Assembly (NCBI GenBank): GCA_905116865.2
Contig: CAJHNH020006902.1
Location: 172,501-236,500 of the forward strand
DNA length: 64,000 bases
Direction of reading: 5' to 3'
Source of the DNA: Candidula unifasciata
Lineage: Eukaryota > Mollusca > Gastropoda > Stylommatophora > Geomitridae
Positions within the stretch are counted from its first letter, which is position 1. Each line of letters starts with the position of its first letter. Both the position numbers and the translations under genes were made by a program. Under the pieces are notes generated by a model that was given only the letters and a program-made list of their open reading frames with translations, did no database searches and was not told where the DNA came from. Below, piece by piece: positions 54,288-64,000 of the stretch.

Positions 54288-54552
54288 GTGCTTTATTAAT
54301 ATCCTACCACAAATGACGTCACAGGTTAGTCCAACATTTTAGAGGGTGGTAAGACTGGGTTTCCCGGCTTTCTGATGCTTTTAACGACCTCAAAACTTCT
54401 AGAACTGACTATAACACCAACCCACCTACGACCCACGAGAGAGTGCAGCCTAGGTCCTTCAACTGCATGCAACCTATCTACCACCCCCTGAAAATTTAGA
54501 CTATCCCGTGACCTGTGGATTTCCCATGTTTGGGGTAGGATATTAATTAAGC
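54288..54552. mobile_element. Repeat H, complete palindromic element
   Basis: Left end GTGCTTTATTAATATCCTAC and right end GTAGGATATTAATTAAGCAC are terminal inverted repeats. The inner sequence has ACTTCTAGAACTGACTATAA, ACGAGAGAGTGCAGCC and CTATCTACCACCCCCTGAAA. Related pieces lie at 25530, 31280 and 34388. About 265 bp, no coding capacity: MITE-like. Confidence 0.8.
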
Positions 54553-54679
54553 ACAGAGCACAGTTTTTCTAACATTATATTCTCTTGGAAAAATGTTCCT
54601 TGATTTCCTAGTTGCAGCATGATATTTCCGAACCGAAAACAATATAATCTTAGTAGTTTATACGTTCTTTTTCTTTAAG

Positions 54680-55380
54680 TGCATGCCTTGTGGCGTCGGT
54701 AGTCATGGTTATCCACAACCTTCTGTGTCTTTCAATCAGCTCTGACACAGATAATCCTCCGTGCCATGAAGTCAAACTGTCCAGCATCTGACATCTCAGT
54801 CTCCCTCTGCCTTTCTTCCCTCCAACTTTCCAACTGTCACGACGTACTCCAGTTTGTTTCCTTCTTATCACATGACCAAAGAATGTATATTGTCTTTTTC
54901 TGGTTGTGGGGGGGGGTGGGGTGTGGGGGGGCAGTCAGTTCTCTTCGTGAGTCAGTTTCTTTGGAGACATCCTCATTACTGTTTAAAACTGTCGAGTGTA
55001 TTCTTATCATTCATCTATAAAACCACATCTCCGCAGCTCCCAAATAATTGTTCACTAATCTACCAACTGTCCATGATTCACTTCCTCATATCAAGATAAG
55101 ATTTATATAGCTTTTAATAGTTTTTTTTTTTTTTTTACGTATCCAGAAACCATGAGTTGTAAACCCTTTGGCTCGGTACTATGGATATCGCAACCCTTCG
55201 GCCTTGATTCCATTATAGGTACCGTTAATCTGGGAGAAATGTGGCTTTTCTGCCTACCCCCGGGAGTGAACCCGGACCACAAGGGGTTCGTCACCCGGCC
55301 GCCGCGAAAGTCAGGTTTAACCAACTTCGCTAGAGAGCCGGGCTTTAATAGTTTGTAAGTTAAGTTTATACATTTTCTTA
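54680..55380 (-). mobile_element. LINE ORF2 C-terminal fragment, family III, split by SINE-A
   Basis: A minus frame near 54871-54650 reads VGGKKGRGRLRCQMLDSLTS, WHGGLSVSELIERHRRLWIT and MTTDATRHA. The FGHVIRR part lies near 54900-54855 in another frame, and the upstream thumb region continues to 55120 and resumes after 55344. A poly-G insertion near 54907-54934 is absent from the other family III copies. Confidence 0.85.
55124..55343 (-). mobile_element. SINE-A with ~11-bp target-site duplication
   Basis: TTTAATAGTTT at 55113-55123 is repeated at 55344-55354. The insert has poly-T at the left (3' tail), ATCCAGAAACCATGAGTTGT, CTACCCCCGGGAGTGAACCC and a head complement ending TTCGCTAGAGAGCCGGGC. 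Very close to 24120-24340. Confidence 0.92.
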
Positions 55381-55509
55381 TCGAGGCTATCTGTCTTAGC
55401 GATTTGAATGTTAATACTGTTTAATTTCTGTAGATTGTAACCTAATTTGTTTTAACAAACTTAAGCATTTGATTATTATCATTATGTTAACTATCTAGGT
55501 ACTTTGATT

Positions 55510-55675
55510 TTAGACGACCACGTCTTGTCGGCTTCGAGATTTCATGAGGAAATCCCATAATATATGGAGGTTAGGGTTAACGTTAGTAATAGTCGCTATT
55601 CATAATATGGGACTATCCAGTGAAATTCCCAGGAATTCCCTACCAAATCTCGAAGCCGACGAGATGTGGTCATGT
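55510..55675. mobile_element. MITE-like element with ~27-bp terminal inverted repeats
   Basis: GACCACGTCTTGTCGGCTTC+GAGATTT at the left (55514) pairs with AAATCTCGAAGCCGACGAGA+TGTGGTC at the right, ending about 55672. An inner pair (CCCATAATAT / ATATGGG) extends the palindrome. About 160 bp, no coding capacity, lying between LINE family III pieces. TSD not evident. Confidence 0.85.
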
Positions 55676-55734
55676 AAAATTAAAGTGCCATTATCGATCT
55701 TAGCCATTTTAATATTAACATTATCTTTGTTAAT

Positions 55735-55960
55735 TCTTCTTTTCATATCCCATGCAACGTGGCGTTGGTAGTCATGTTTATCCACAGCCTGCTGTCTCGT
55801 GTACTGTCAATCAAATCTGACGCAAATGATCTTCCATACCAAACGGTCCAGCTTCTTTTCCCTCTGTCTTCCTCTGCCTCTTTCACCCTCCAGCTTTCTC
55901 ACAGTCACGATGTACTCCAGTGTTCTCCTTCTCTGTGTCGTTAGGGTCTTAAAATAATTT
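55735..55960 (-). mobile_element. LINE family III C-terminal fragment
   Basis: Matches 33436-33620 and 54690-54870: plus strand CGTGGCGTTGGTAGTCATGT, TTATCCACAGCCTGCTGTC, and TTTCTCACAGTCACGATGTA. On the minus strand a decayed DRLVWKIICVRFD-like tail is visible. Dead relic. Confidence 0.8.
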
Positions 55961-56104
55961 TTTTTTAACTGAGATCGTCGCATGGGCTGCGGTGTTCCTG
56001 CTTTTTGCTACTCTTTCAGGATGCGGGTGTGCGATGAAGTCAATCCTCTCGATGTCATCTACTTTCTCCAGATATTTTCTTCTTTTATATTTCTTTTTTA
56101 AAAA

Positions 56105-56400
56105 GTCGTGAGATGTGAACCAGCGTCATTGCATACGGTTATAAACCATAAGTGCTCTGCCACCAGTACGGACAGCTGATAAGAAACTGTCCGCCTGTGT
56201 CGTCGTCCGCACGTAACTCCGTAGCTACAGCAATGTTCCTCCATTTACCTGTAAGTGTCAACTCTGGTACACATGTCCTAGAGGCTGGATGAATCCCGGG
56301 AACCGCCCGGTTTCGAACACCGGCCGTAGGCTGCAGCGAGTCGCAGATGGATTTGAAAGCGAGTCTCGTATCGACTGCGCTATCATGAGTCCTGCGCAAT
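56105..56400 (-). mobile_element. SINE-E, full length
   Basis: On the minus strand the head reads GGACTCATGATAGCGCAGTC (A-box region) with GGCCGGTGTTCGAAACCGGG (B box with a pairing stem), followed by the body through CCTCTAGGACATGTGTACCA, GTAGCTACGGAGTTACG and GCAGAGCACTTATGGTTTAT. Ends with CTCACGACTTTTT. Partner copy at 15765-16045. Confidence 0.85.
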
Positions 56401-56409
56401 GAGATTGGT

Positions 56410-56665
56410 TTGATTGTATGTTAAAATAATGATCTACACAGGAAACAAAATCAACAAGCATCTGTAGGCCGTAGTCTATCGTCGAGGATGTTGTGGAAAA
56501 TAATGATCTACACAATAAAAGTTAACACGCACAGATGGTCGATAGTCGAGATTATTGTGGGAAATAATGATCTACACAATAAAACTTAACACGCACAGAT
56601 GGTCGATAGTCGAGATTATTGTGTGAAAAAACAATCTACACAATAAAAATTAACACCCCTAGATC
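56410..56665. repeat. ~75-bp tandem repeat, about three units
   Basis: AATAATGATCTACACAATAA, AACACGCACAGATGGTCGAT and AGTCGAGATTATTGTG recur at 56428, 56500 and 56567, and a decayed fourth unit (AACAATCTACACAATAAAAA) opens at 56630. It sits directly upstream of a LINE fragment. Confidence 0.85.
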
Positions 56666-56689
56666 GTTCTTGGTCGAAGAATAAAAACC

Positions 56690-57040
56690 AACCACCTGTG
56701 AGATGAGATGTTTGAGAATGGCTGTGAATAAAACCAGAAGAGATCGAGTGAGATACGACATGATCACAAGAACTGTTGGAACAACACCCATCGTCAAATT
56801 TATTAAGTAACAAACAATGAAATGGTTTGGCTATCTAATGAGAATGAAATAACGCTGCCATCAGCAAAAGCGTACAGCCTGAAAAATCGAAGCGTACAAT
56901 CTGAAAATGAAACACCAAGAGGCAGGGGAAGACCGAGAAGAAAATGGATTGAAAGAGTCACTGACACCTTGAGACAGCATAAAATCACTGCATATCCAGC
57001 GAATGAGCGCGCCATGGCTCGGCTGCCGATCGCCAGATGA
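56690..57040 (+). mobile_element. LINE ORF2 C-terminal fragment (RTE-like), one stop
   Basis: Frame reads EMRCLRMAVNKTRRDRVRYD, MITRTVGTTPIVKFIK, a stop at 56808-56810, MKWFGYLMRMK, and after a frameshift SENETPRGRGRPRRKWIERV and TDTLRQHKITAYPANERAMA. Complete C-terminal module: MRCLR, RRDRVR, KWFG-LMRM, GRGRPRRKW. Different family from the others (H of WFGH is Y here). Confidence 0.88.
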
Positions 57041-57059
57041 ACCGCAAACCCTAGCGGCA

Positions 57060-57942
57060 TAAGCAGATATTGACAAAAGAAAATGACATTTAGGACAATT
57101 TCTCCCAGATAATACCATGTTTACATACACTAATACTTTCAGACATTTCCCTAAAGCACGAAACCTTTTCAGAAACAGTCAGAAGTTATAAAGCTATGTT
57201 TATTTTGATCGTGTTCGTTTTCTTTAAGGTTTATAAATACACGAAAGTTTACATTAAATTTCGACTAACAGAACATAGCCCAAAGGGTTGATTTTATCCG
57301 GGATATAATATCTTGGCACTTTTCATCAGTGGTGCTCGCTGCCGGTTAGATTAAGAACCAGGCGGCAGATACGCACGGCGGTCAAGGATTAAGAATGTGA
57401 AGAGGCCGTCTGATTAAAATAATGATTATGTATTCAAAACATTGTAAGCCGAACTGTTGACAGATGCGCCTGAAAGATCACAAGAAAGCATTTATAAAAC
57501 TGAAGCCGGCTGGAATAAATATGTCGGTTTTTGTCCTTCCGTCGGCTTCCGTCTGCCTTCGCTACAGGGAAGAAACGAGCTAGTGGCTATTTGCTAAGGT
57601 GTGTGTTTTTCCCCTTTGTATCCACATTTTCTGGAATCTCTAATACGGATGCAGTAATACCCGCGCACTTAATGAGCTTTCAAATGTAATAGGCTGCATT
57701 TTTTTCTTCTTAAATGATTGTCGAGAATAATGTAAAATTAATCAGGCGAAAAGCCGCAGGGTTGTTAAGCCGACGTGGCTGAATGTTGCCAAATCTGGAC
57801 CGAGAGAAAATCTAGTTTTGTTCTCAGAATCTCAACATGTTGCCCAAAGCGGGAAAAACTGCCTATTTGCTGTATATCGTTGTGTTAAATCATGAGATAA
57901 TATGTATGGATAGAAAAATTGTCAGAATTCTGAGTAAACTTG
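57060..57942. other. Unassigned; ordinary composition
   Basis: No known family or exon. 57290-57600 has balanced composition with AAGCCGGCTGGAATAAATAT and is one of the longest repeat-free stretches in the presumed intron; whether it is regulatory cannot be told from sequence. Confidence 0.4.
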
Positions 57943-59455
<1,513 letters not shown>

Positions 59456-59459
59456 CAGC

Positions 59460-59999
59460 AGAGGACATAATCATTTCGCAACAGTGGACGGTATTGGGTA
59501 GAGACGGGATGGGGTGGAGACGGGACAAGACTAGTACAGATAACCAGCCAGGTAGCCGAGGTGGAACTGGGTGGGCGGGAAGCCTATAGGGCCCTAGGTA
59601 GAGATCGACACGCAGAGAGGAGAAGGAGGAGGAGAATGAGGATTAGGGAGGGGCGTAATGGAGGCTGCACCTGTCATGCTCAGTTCCAAATTTGTGCAGA
59701 CGGGTAAGTGGCCAGGTAAAGAATGGTGTCTGAATATGCCTAAATACATGGCTGCAACATTCTGCGCTGTTACGTGAGTGTGTTTTTCGGCGCGGATTGA
59801 TGGCGCTCTCCGATGATCCGCGCAAGGGCGGGGTAGAGAAAATGTCATGTCATATGTCGTGGCGTGTGGCGCGGGCGATTATGTCCCTCCACACCATCTG
59901 TTTCGTGGGGTTTATTGTTAGGTGCAACTGCGGATGGGTTTTCGTGCGGTTCTATACGTCCGTTTAGTGCCGTCTGTCTATCTCTCTTTGTGTGTGCAC

Positions 60000-60002
<3 letters not shown>
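59460..60002. other. Unassigned
   Basis: The frame entering from the array stops at 59587. The rest has ordinary composition with no recognised gene or repeat family. Confidence 0.45.
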
Positions 60003-60004
<2 letters not shown>

Positions 60005-60035
<31 letters not shown>

Positions 60036-60059
60036 CGTCTTTTCGTATCCCAAAGTATG

Positions 60060-60110
<51 letters not shown>

Positions 60111-60239
60111 TTTTCTGTCCCCATACTGTCTTTCTTTTCTATTCTCTATCTCTCTTTCTCTTTCGCTTTCTCTTTGTCTCTCGTGTTTGTTTTCTTCCTA
60201 ACCAAACTCCTCTGCACGCGTGTCACTGTTTCTCTTCTA

Positions 60240-60335
<96 letters not shown>
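60005..60335. repeat. (TG)n and (TC)n microsatellites
   Basis: (TG)n at 60005-60032, (TC)n at 60062-60110 and 60240-60322, then short (ATCT)n. Frames such as Ser-Leu repeats are artefacts. 60340-60590 is non-repetitive C/T-rich sequence without a recognised gene. Confidence 0.95.
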
Positions 60336-60338
<3 letters not shown>

Positions 60339-60591
60339 CTCTATCTTTCATCCTTCGATGTTTTCTTTCGCTATGGAATTCTCATTCACTGCTCCAGTTC
60401 TGCATCTTATGTTCGCCTCCGGGTTGTCTGTCATTCTCTCTCTAGCTTGTCTTTGTCAACACCCTTCCCCAGCCAGCCCCATCTCTCCCTTCCCTGTCTG
60501 TTTATTTCCCACTCCCCGACTTTTTCAAACAAATTCAGTATTAAAGTGATTACAGCACTTACACAAACATTCACACACATACATACATAGA

Positions 60592-60720
<129 letters not shown>

Positions 60721-61090
60721 TCGTGTGCGTTTACAACACCGTCTACATTATTAGATATAAACACATACACACATAGAAACACACACACACGTGTTTATAC
60801 ATTGTTAGATATAAACATATACACGCATAGATAAACACACAAGTGTTTATATGTTAGAAATAAACACATACACACCTAGATGCACACACACACACAAGAG
60901 TTCATACGTTAGACATGAACACAAACAGCCAGGAGTTTCCACCGGAGCTTCCAACCAGTGAACAAAGAAGAAGAGGAGGAAGACGTAAACACATACGCAC
61001 ATAGATACACACACGTGTTTATACGTTATAAAACATAATTCACACACTCACACGCGTACATACATACATACACACACACACAAGCAATAT
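60721..61090. repeat. Degenerate ~55-60-bp repeat with element G end embedded
   Basis: GTGTTTATACATTGTTAGAT, ATAAACACATACACACATAG recur at 60735, 60790, 60845, 60900 and 61015. At 60925-60985 CAGGAGTTTCCACCGGAGCT, TCCAACCAGTGAACAAAGAA match the 3' end of element G, again with a short GAAGAAGAGGAGG tail. Confidence 0.75.
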
Positions 61091-61094
61091 ATAT

Positions 61095-62066
61095 GTGTCA
61101 CATGTATAGGATTATGTAAAATAAAAAAATAATTTACTTAGTGTGCCGACCAATAATAAAATGCGAGCCGTGAACCCTGTGGCACATTTACTAAGTCACT
61201 CAGTCATGAAATCAACCAGTCACGTGAGTGGTAATCTCTTCCCCTCCCTCCCCCTTCCCCCTTTCTGGTTTTCTCAGTCTCCGCTCGTGCATAATGATAT
61301 TGATTTGTCCCCCTCCCCCCATATAACGTCTGCCCCACCATTCCCACCTACCCACCCACTCACCCGGAAACAAGAAACGGGGAACAAAAGCTAGGGCTGG
61401 AAAACCCAATTATCATTGGGGGGTCGTTCATCTTCAGTTTTTTGTGGGTCATCCGTGCCACCACAGCTGTCATCATATTTCTTGCCCTGCTGTGAGGCAC
61501 GATCGCCCCCCAGCGGCCCCTTCGCCTCCTCCTCCTCCTCCTCCTCCCCAGACCTCATCACCACAAACAATAACCTGGTACCCTTTAGCCTTACCGAACC
61601 GATCCGCCATGGAAACTGTGCCTTGGTATAGTAACCTCTCAAGTCAAGCGGCCATGTTATTTTTGTGTCCACTTTACGTGTTGGGAGATAATCCGTGCTT
61701 TGGATGTTACTGCTCTTTCTATTGTTTCGTTCTGTTATTGAATTAATATCTAGTCATCTCTTTGTGGGATTTAATTTTACGTTATTTGAAGCCCTACTCT
61801 GGCTCTTGCCAGGGGCTGCAATATAGCCTGACCATAAATGCTGAACGCGGTTTCTGGGACCTCTCCACGGGTGATCCTCATCCACATGGTGGCACTTTTT
61901 GTCGTCGGATGTTTCTCGCTTGTGTGATGTCCTGGTGGGGTGAAAGAAGATAGATAGATAGATGTTTTGTTTTTACTGTTAATAGGTGGCGGCGTAGAAA
62001 GGTCAGATAGTACCCGCTGTGGAGAGTTTCTCGTCAAAGAGAATGTTCGTCAGAACAAACACACAC

Positions 62067-62100
<34 letters not shown>

Positions 62101-62418
62101 TGTGTGAATTAAAACGCATTTGTTCGCCATTTGTCACCCCTCCCGTCCCCACCCCCGTCCCTACACACACATACACTCTCACACACGTATTTATATATTC
62201 AAAACACATGTTTGCCATTTGTTTTCCCCCTTCCCCTTCTCTGTTATGACACCCGGGCGTCCCACACCCTCATCTTACAACACCGCTGTTGGTGTTGCTA
62301 TTATTATTATTTATTATTATGACTCCGAATAAGTATAATACTATTTTCAAAAATCTCTACTATACATAAATAATCAAATACTAGGACAAGGACTTCTAAA
62401 CATAAATTGGCAGAAAAG
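61095..62418. other. Mostly unassigned, several short repeats
   Basis: A (CCT)n stretch at 61525-61548, GATA-like (TAGA)n at 61949-61964, (CA)n at 62059-62097 and an ATT run near 62298-62320. Open frames on both strands at 61391-61746 have proline/serine-rich or glutamate-rich composition driven by the CCT repeat; none is recognised. Confidence 0.45.
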
Positions 62419-62419
62419 T

Positions 62420-62445
62420 GGGGGGGGGGGGGGGGGGGGGGGGGG
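62420..62445. repeat. Poly-G tract, 26 bases
   Basis: Uninterrupted G run, the longest on the plus strand. Length may be uncertain in the assembly. Confidence 0.97.
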
Positions 62446-62714
62446 TTAAGTCATCTTGTACATTTTCTAGGGAGCGGAGAGTGGAGGCTAAGGCTGCTTC
62501 TGTTACTGCCATAGATAACGACATTACTGTTGTTTTGTCGTCTGTGGTTGTTTTTTTTTTTTTTTCGTGTGGGTTCTGGGTGTTCTGTTGGGAAGAAGGC
62601 GGGGGACATACCCTTTGCTCCTCAACCAGTATGACGTAAAAGGAGAATAATCAAAGATTAATTGGTAGCTGTAAACCACAACAAAATATGTGAACCGAAA
62701 TCTTAGGGCCTAGC

Positions 62715-63075
62715 GAAGAAGAAGAAGAAGAAGAAGAAGAAGAAGAAGAAGAAAGAAGAAGAAGAAGAAGAAGAAGAAGAAGAAGAAGAAGAAGAAGAAG
62801 AAGAAGAAGAAGAACAAGAACAAGAAGAAGAACAAGAAGAAGAACAAGAAGAAGAACAAGAAGAAGAACAAGAAGAAGAACAAGAAGGAGAAGAAGAAAA
62901 GAAGGAGAAGGAGAAGAAGAAGAAGAACAAGAAGAACAAGAAGAACAAGAAGAACAAGAAGAACAAGAAGAAGAAGAAGAAGAAGAAGAAGAAGAAGAAG
63001 AAGAAGAAAGAAGAAGAAGAAGAAGAAGAAGAAGAAGAAGAAGAAGAAGAAGAAGAAGAAGAAGAAGAAGAAGAA
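62715..63075 (+). repeat. (GAA)n field with GAACAA higher-order units
   Basis: Pure (GAA)n at both ends. In the middle, AAGAAGAACAAG units repeat at 12-15-bp intervals, with one GGAGAAGAAAAGAAGGAG interruption near 62886. Artefactual Phe, Leu and Ser frames on the minus strand. Confidence 0.96.
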
Positions 63076-63079
63076 GGAA

Positions 63080-63683
63080 GTGACAAAGCGGCATGAGCAG
63101 AAAAAGATACCATCAGCACACATTTAAGTTCATTCATATACCGGTAGATGGGTGCTTCATAACCTTCATCCTCACTTTGTCCTCCTCAGATAATTGAACC
63201 GAGAGATTCAAACTTCTGCCGCTGCCGTCCAGTTATGAGGGCAACCAAGTTATGGAACTCTTATGCATAATTTTAAAGAATGAGAAATGGCCAAGTTGAG
63301 TTTCTGAGAGCCCAATTTCCCACTCAATCGTTGGAGAGCATTTTTTTAAGCTCATTCGATAATCTCTCGATTTTCCGTGCTAGCCGCTGCCATATCCTCT
63401 GGTCGCCCACCACGATGGATTGGTTCCCTTGGGGCAGGGAGCATAACCCGAAAGCTGGATAGGGTCTTGATGAACAACCAATTCAAGGTGGAAAAAAAAA
63501 AGGATGATGCATTTTGTGACAAGTGTCCCTTCTGGGCAACTATTCTGATCTCATCTGCTGGATGTTTTTGTTTCGGTTGCTCTTTAAATGCAATTTTATG
63601 TCAAATAAATGTTAATTAGCTTTTGCGGGTCGTGCTGTGTGCATGTGAAGAGAGTTAGTGGTTAATGCCCTTGACTGCCAAAG
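63080..63683. other. Unassigned, possible LINE endonuclease remnant
   Basis: The frame near 63377-63619 contains ITRKLDRVLMNNQF, which resembles the (S/A)RKLDRVLVN motif in LINE endonuclease domains; the flanks do not confirm it. No other feature seen. Confidence 0.3.
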
Positions 63684-63684
63684 C

Positions 63685-64000
63685 CATAGTTCCATATTCT
63701 TTTTCTTCTGCTTCTTTTTCTTTGTTCACCGGTTGTAAGTTCCGGCGAAAAGTCCTGGTTGTTCGTCCATTTGGACTTTGACTTTTTGCCTGAGTTTTGA
63801 GTATACATCCGTTTTACTGGCTCATTTGTGTGCTGTAAGTTGTTCCTTGCCGCTCGGGCAGATACACTCCGACTTTAGGAGCAAGCCCCAAATTAGTGAA
63901 CTCTTACGACATGCTTGTTGGGGAGGCAGTGGGTCTGTTCTTGTTTCCCCCACAGTAGGAGCCCAGAACCCACAAGAGGAGTTCCATGTTCATGGCCCAC
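63685..64000 (-). mobile_element. Element G, longest copy, running off the window
   Basis: On the minus strand: GAACTCCTCTTGTGGGTTCT at the window edge, CTACTGTGGGGGAAACAAGA, CCACTGCCTCCCCAACAAGC, CTCCTAAAGTCGGAGTGTAT, CCAGGACTTTTCGCCGGAAC and TTACAACCGGTGAACAAAGA, then an imperfect GAA-type tail (AAAGAAGCAGAAGAAAAAG). It aligns with 33681-33970 throughout and extends further 5'. Confidence 0.85.

Noticed and set aside
61391..61746. Overlapping frames on both strands around a CCT repeat
   Set aside because: Low complexity in the centre, no recognised domain, no splice context.

Overview
The window looks like repeat-saturated nuclear DNA of an invertebrate animal, most plausibly a mollusc or another lophotrochozoan. 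The metazoan assignment rests on a Runt-domain exon. The lophotrochozoan leaning is inference from the mix of RTE-like LINE ends, tRNA-derived SINEs and huge microsatellites. I see no prokaryotic gene organisation and no CRISPR array. Nearly all long open frames are by-products of short tandem repeats (GAA/TTC, TATC/TGTC, TAG, 27-bp and 54-bp units).

One real protein-coding exon is clear. At 28003-28369 (+) lies the first coding exon of a Runx (Runt-domain) transcription factor. It starts at an ATG preceded by an in-frame stop and ends at a GTAAGT donor inside the Gly codon of the GRSGRG motif, the intron position and phase known from vertebrate RUNX1. I did not find the next Runt exon, so everything to the right of 28370 is probably first-intron DNA (35 kb or more) and everything to the left is 5' flank. 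A 5'-truncated processed RPL19 pseudogene (36892-37456), itself split by a SINE, is the only other recognisable cellular gene sequence.

Layout: 0.3-2.25 kb, a 28-bp satellite; 2.4-3.35 kb, a foldback element; 3.6-7 kb, LINE and SINE pieces plus a 50-bp minisatellite; 8-10 kb, a 71-bp satellite; 10-11 kb, a TAG/CAG triplet field; 11.4-12.3 kb, a 54-bp minisatellite; 12.4-20.7 kb, SINEs, an RNase H LINE and two large GAA fields; 21-24.3 kb, densely nested transposons; 25.6-26.6 kb, minisatellites; 27-28.4 kb, the Runx exon; 28.5-34.5 kb, LINEs and SINEs; 35.2-35.9 kb, a TATC/TGTC array; 36.6-41 kb, pseudogene, SINEs and a recent LINE; 41.7-44.1 kb, GAA/TTC fields; 45.5-49.4 kb, 29-bp and 27-bp satellites; 50.5-57 kb, SINEs, LINEs and GAA fields; 57.9-59.5 kb, a second TATC/TGTC array; 60-63 kb, microsatellites.

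The repeats fall into recognisable families, named here for internal reference only: SINE-A to SINE-E, SINE-L, an element G whose 3' end is (GAA)n, palindromic repeats F and H, several RTE-like LINE 3' ends, and a LINE encoding RNase H. Target-site duplications visible at several insertions allow relative dating. Two observations deserve most attention. SINE-C has one conserved body joined to at least three different tRNA-like heads. Element G ends in GAA repeats and may have seeded some of the long GAA/TTC fields.
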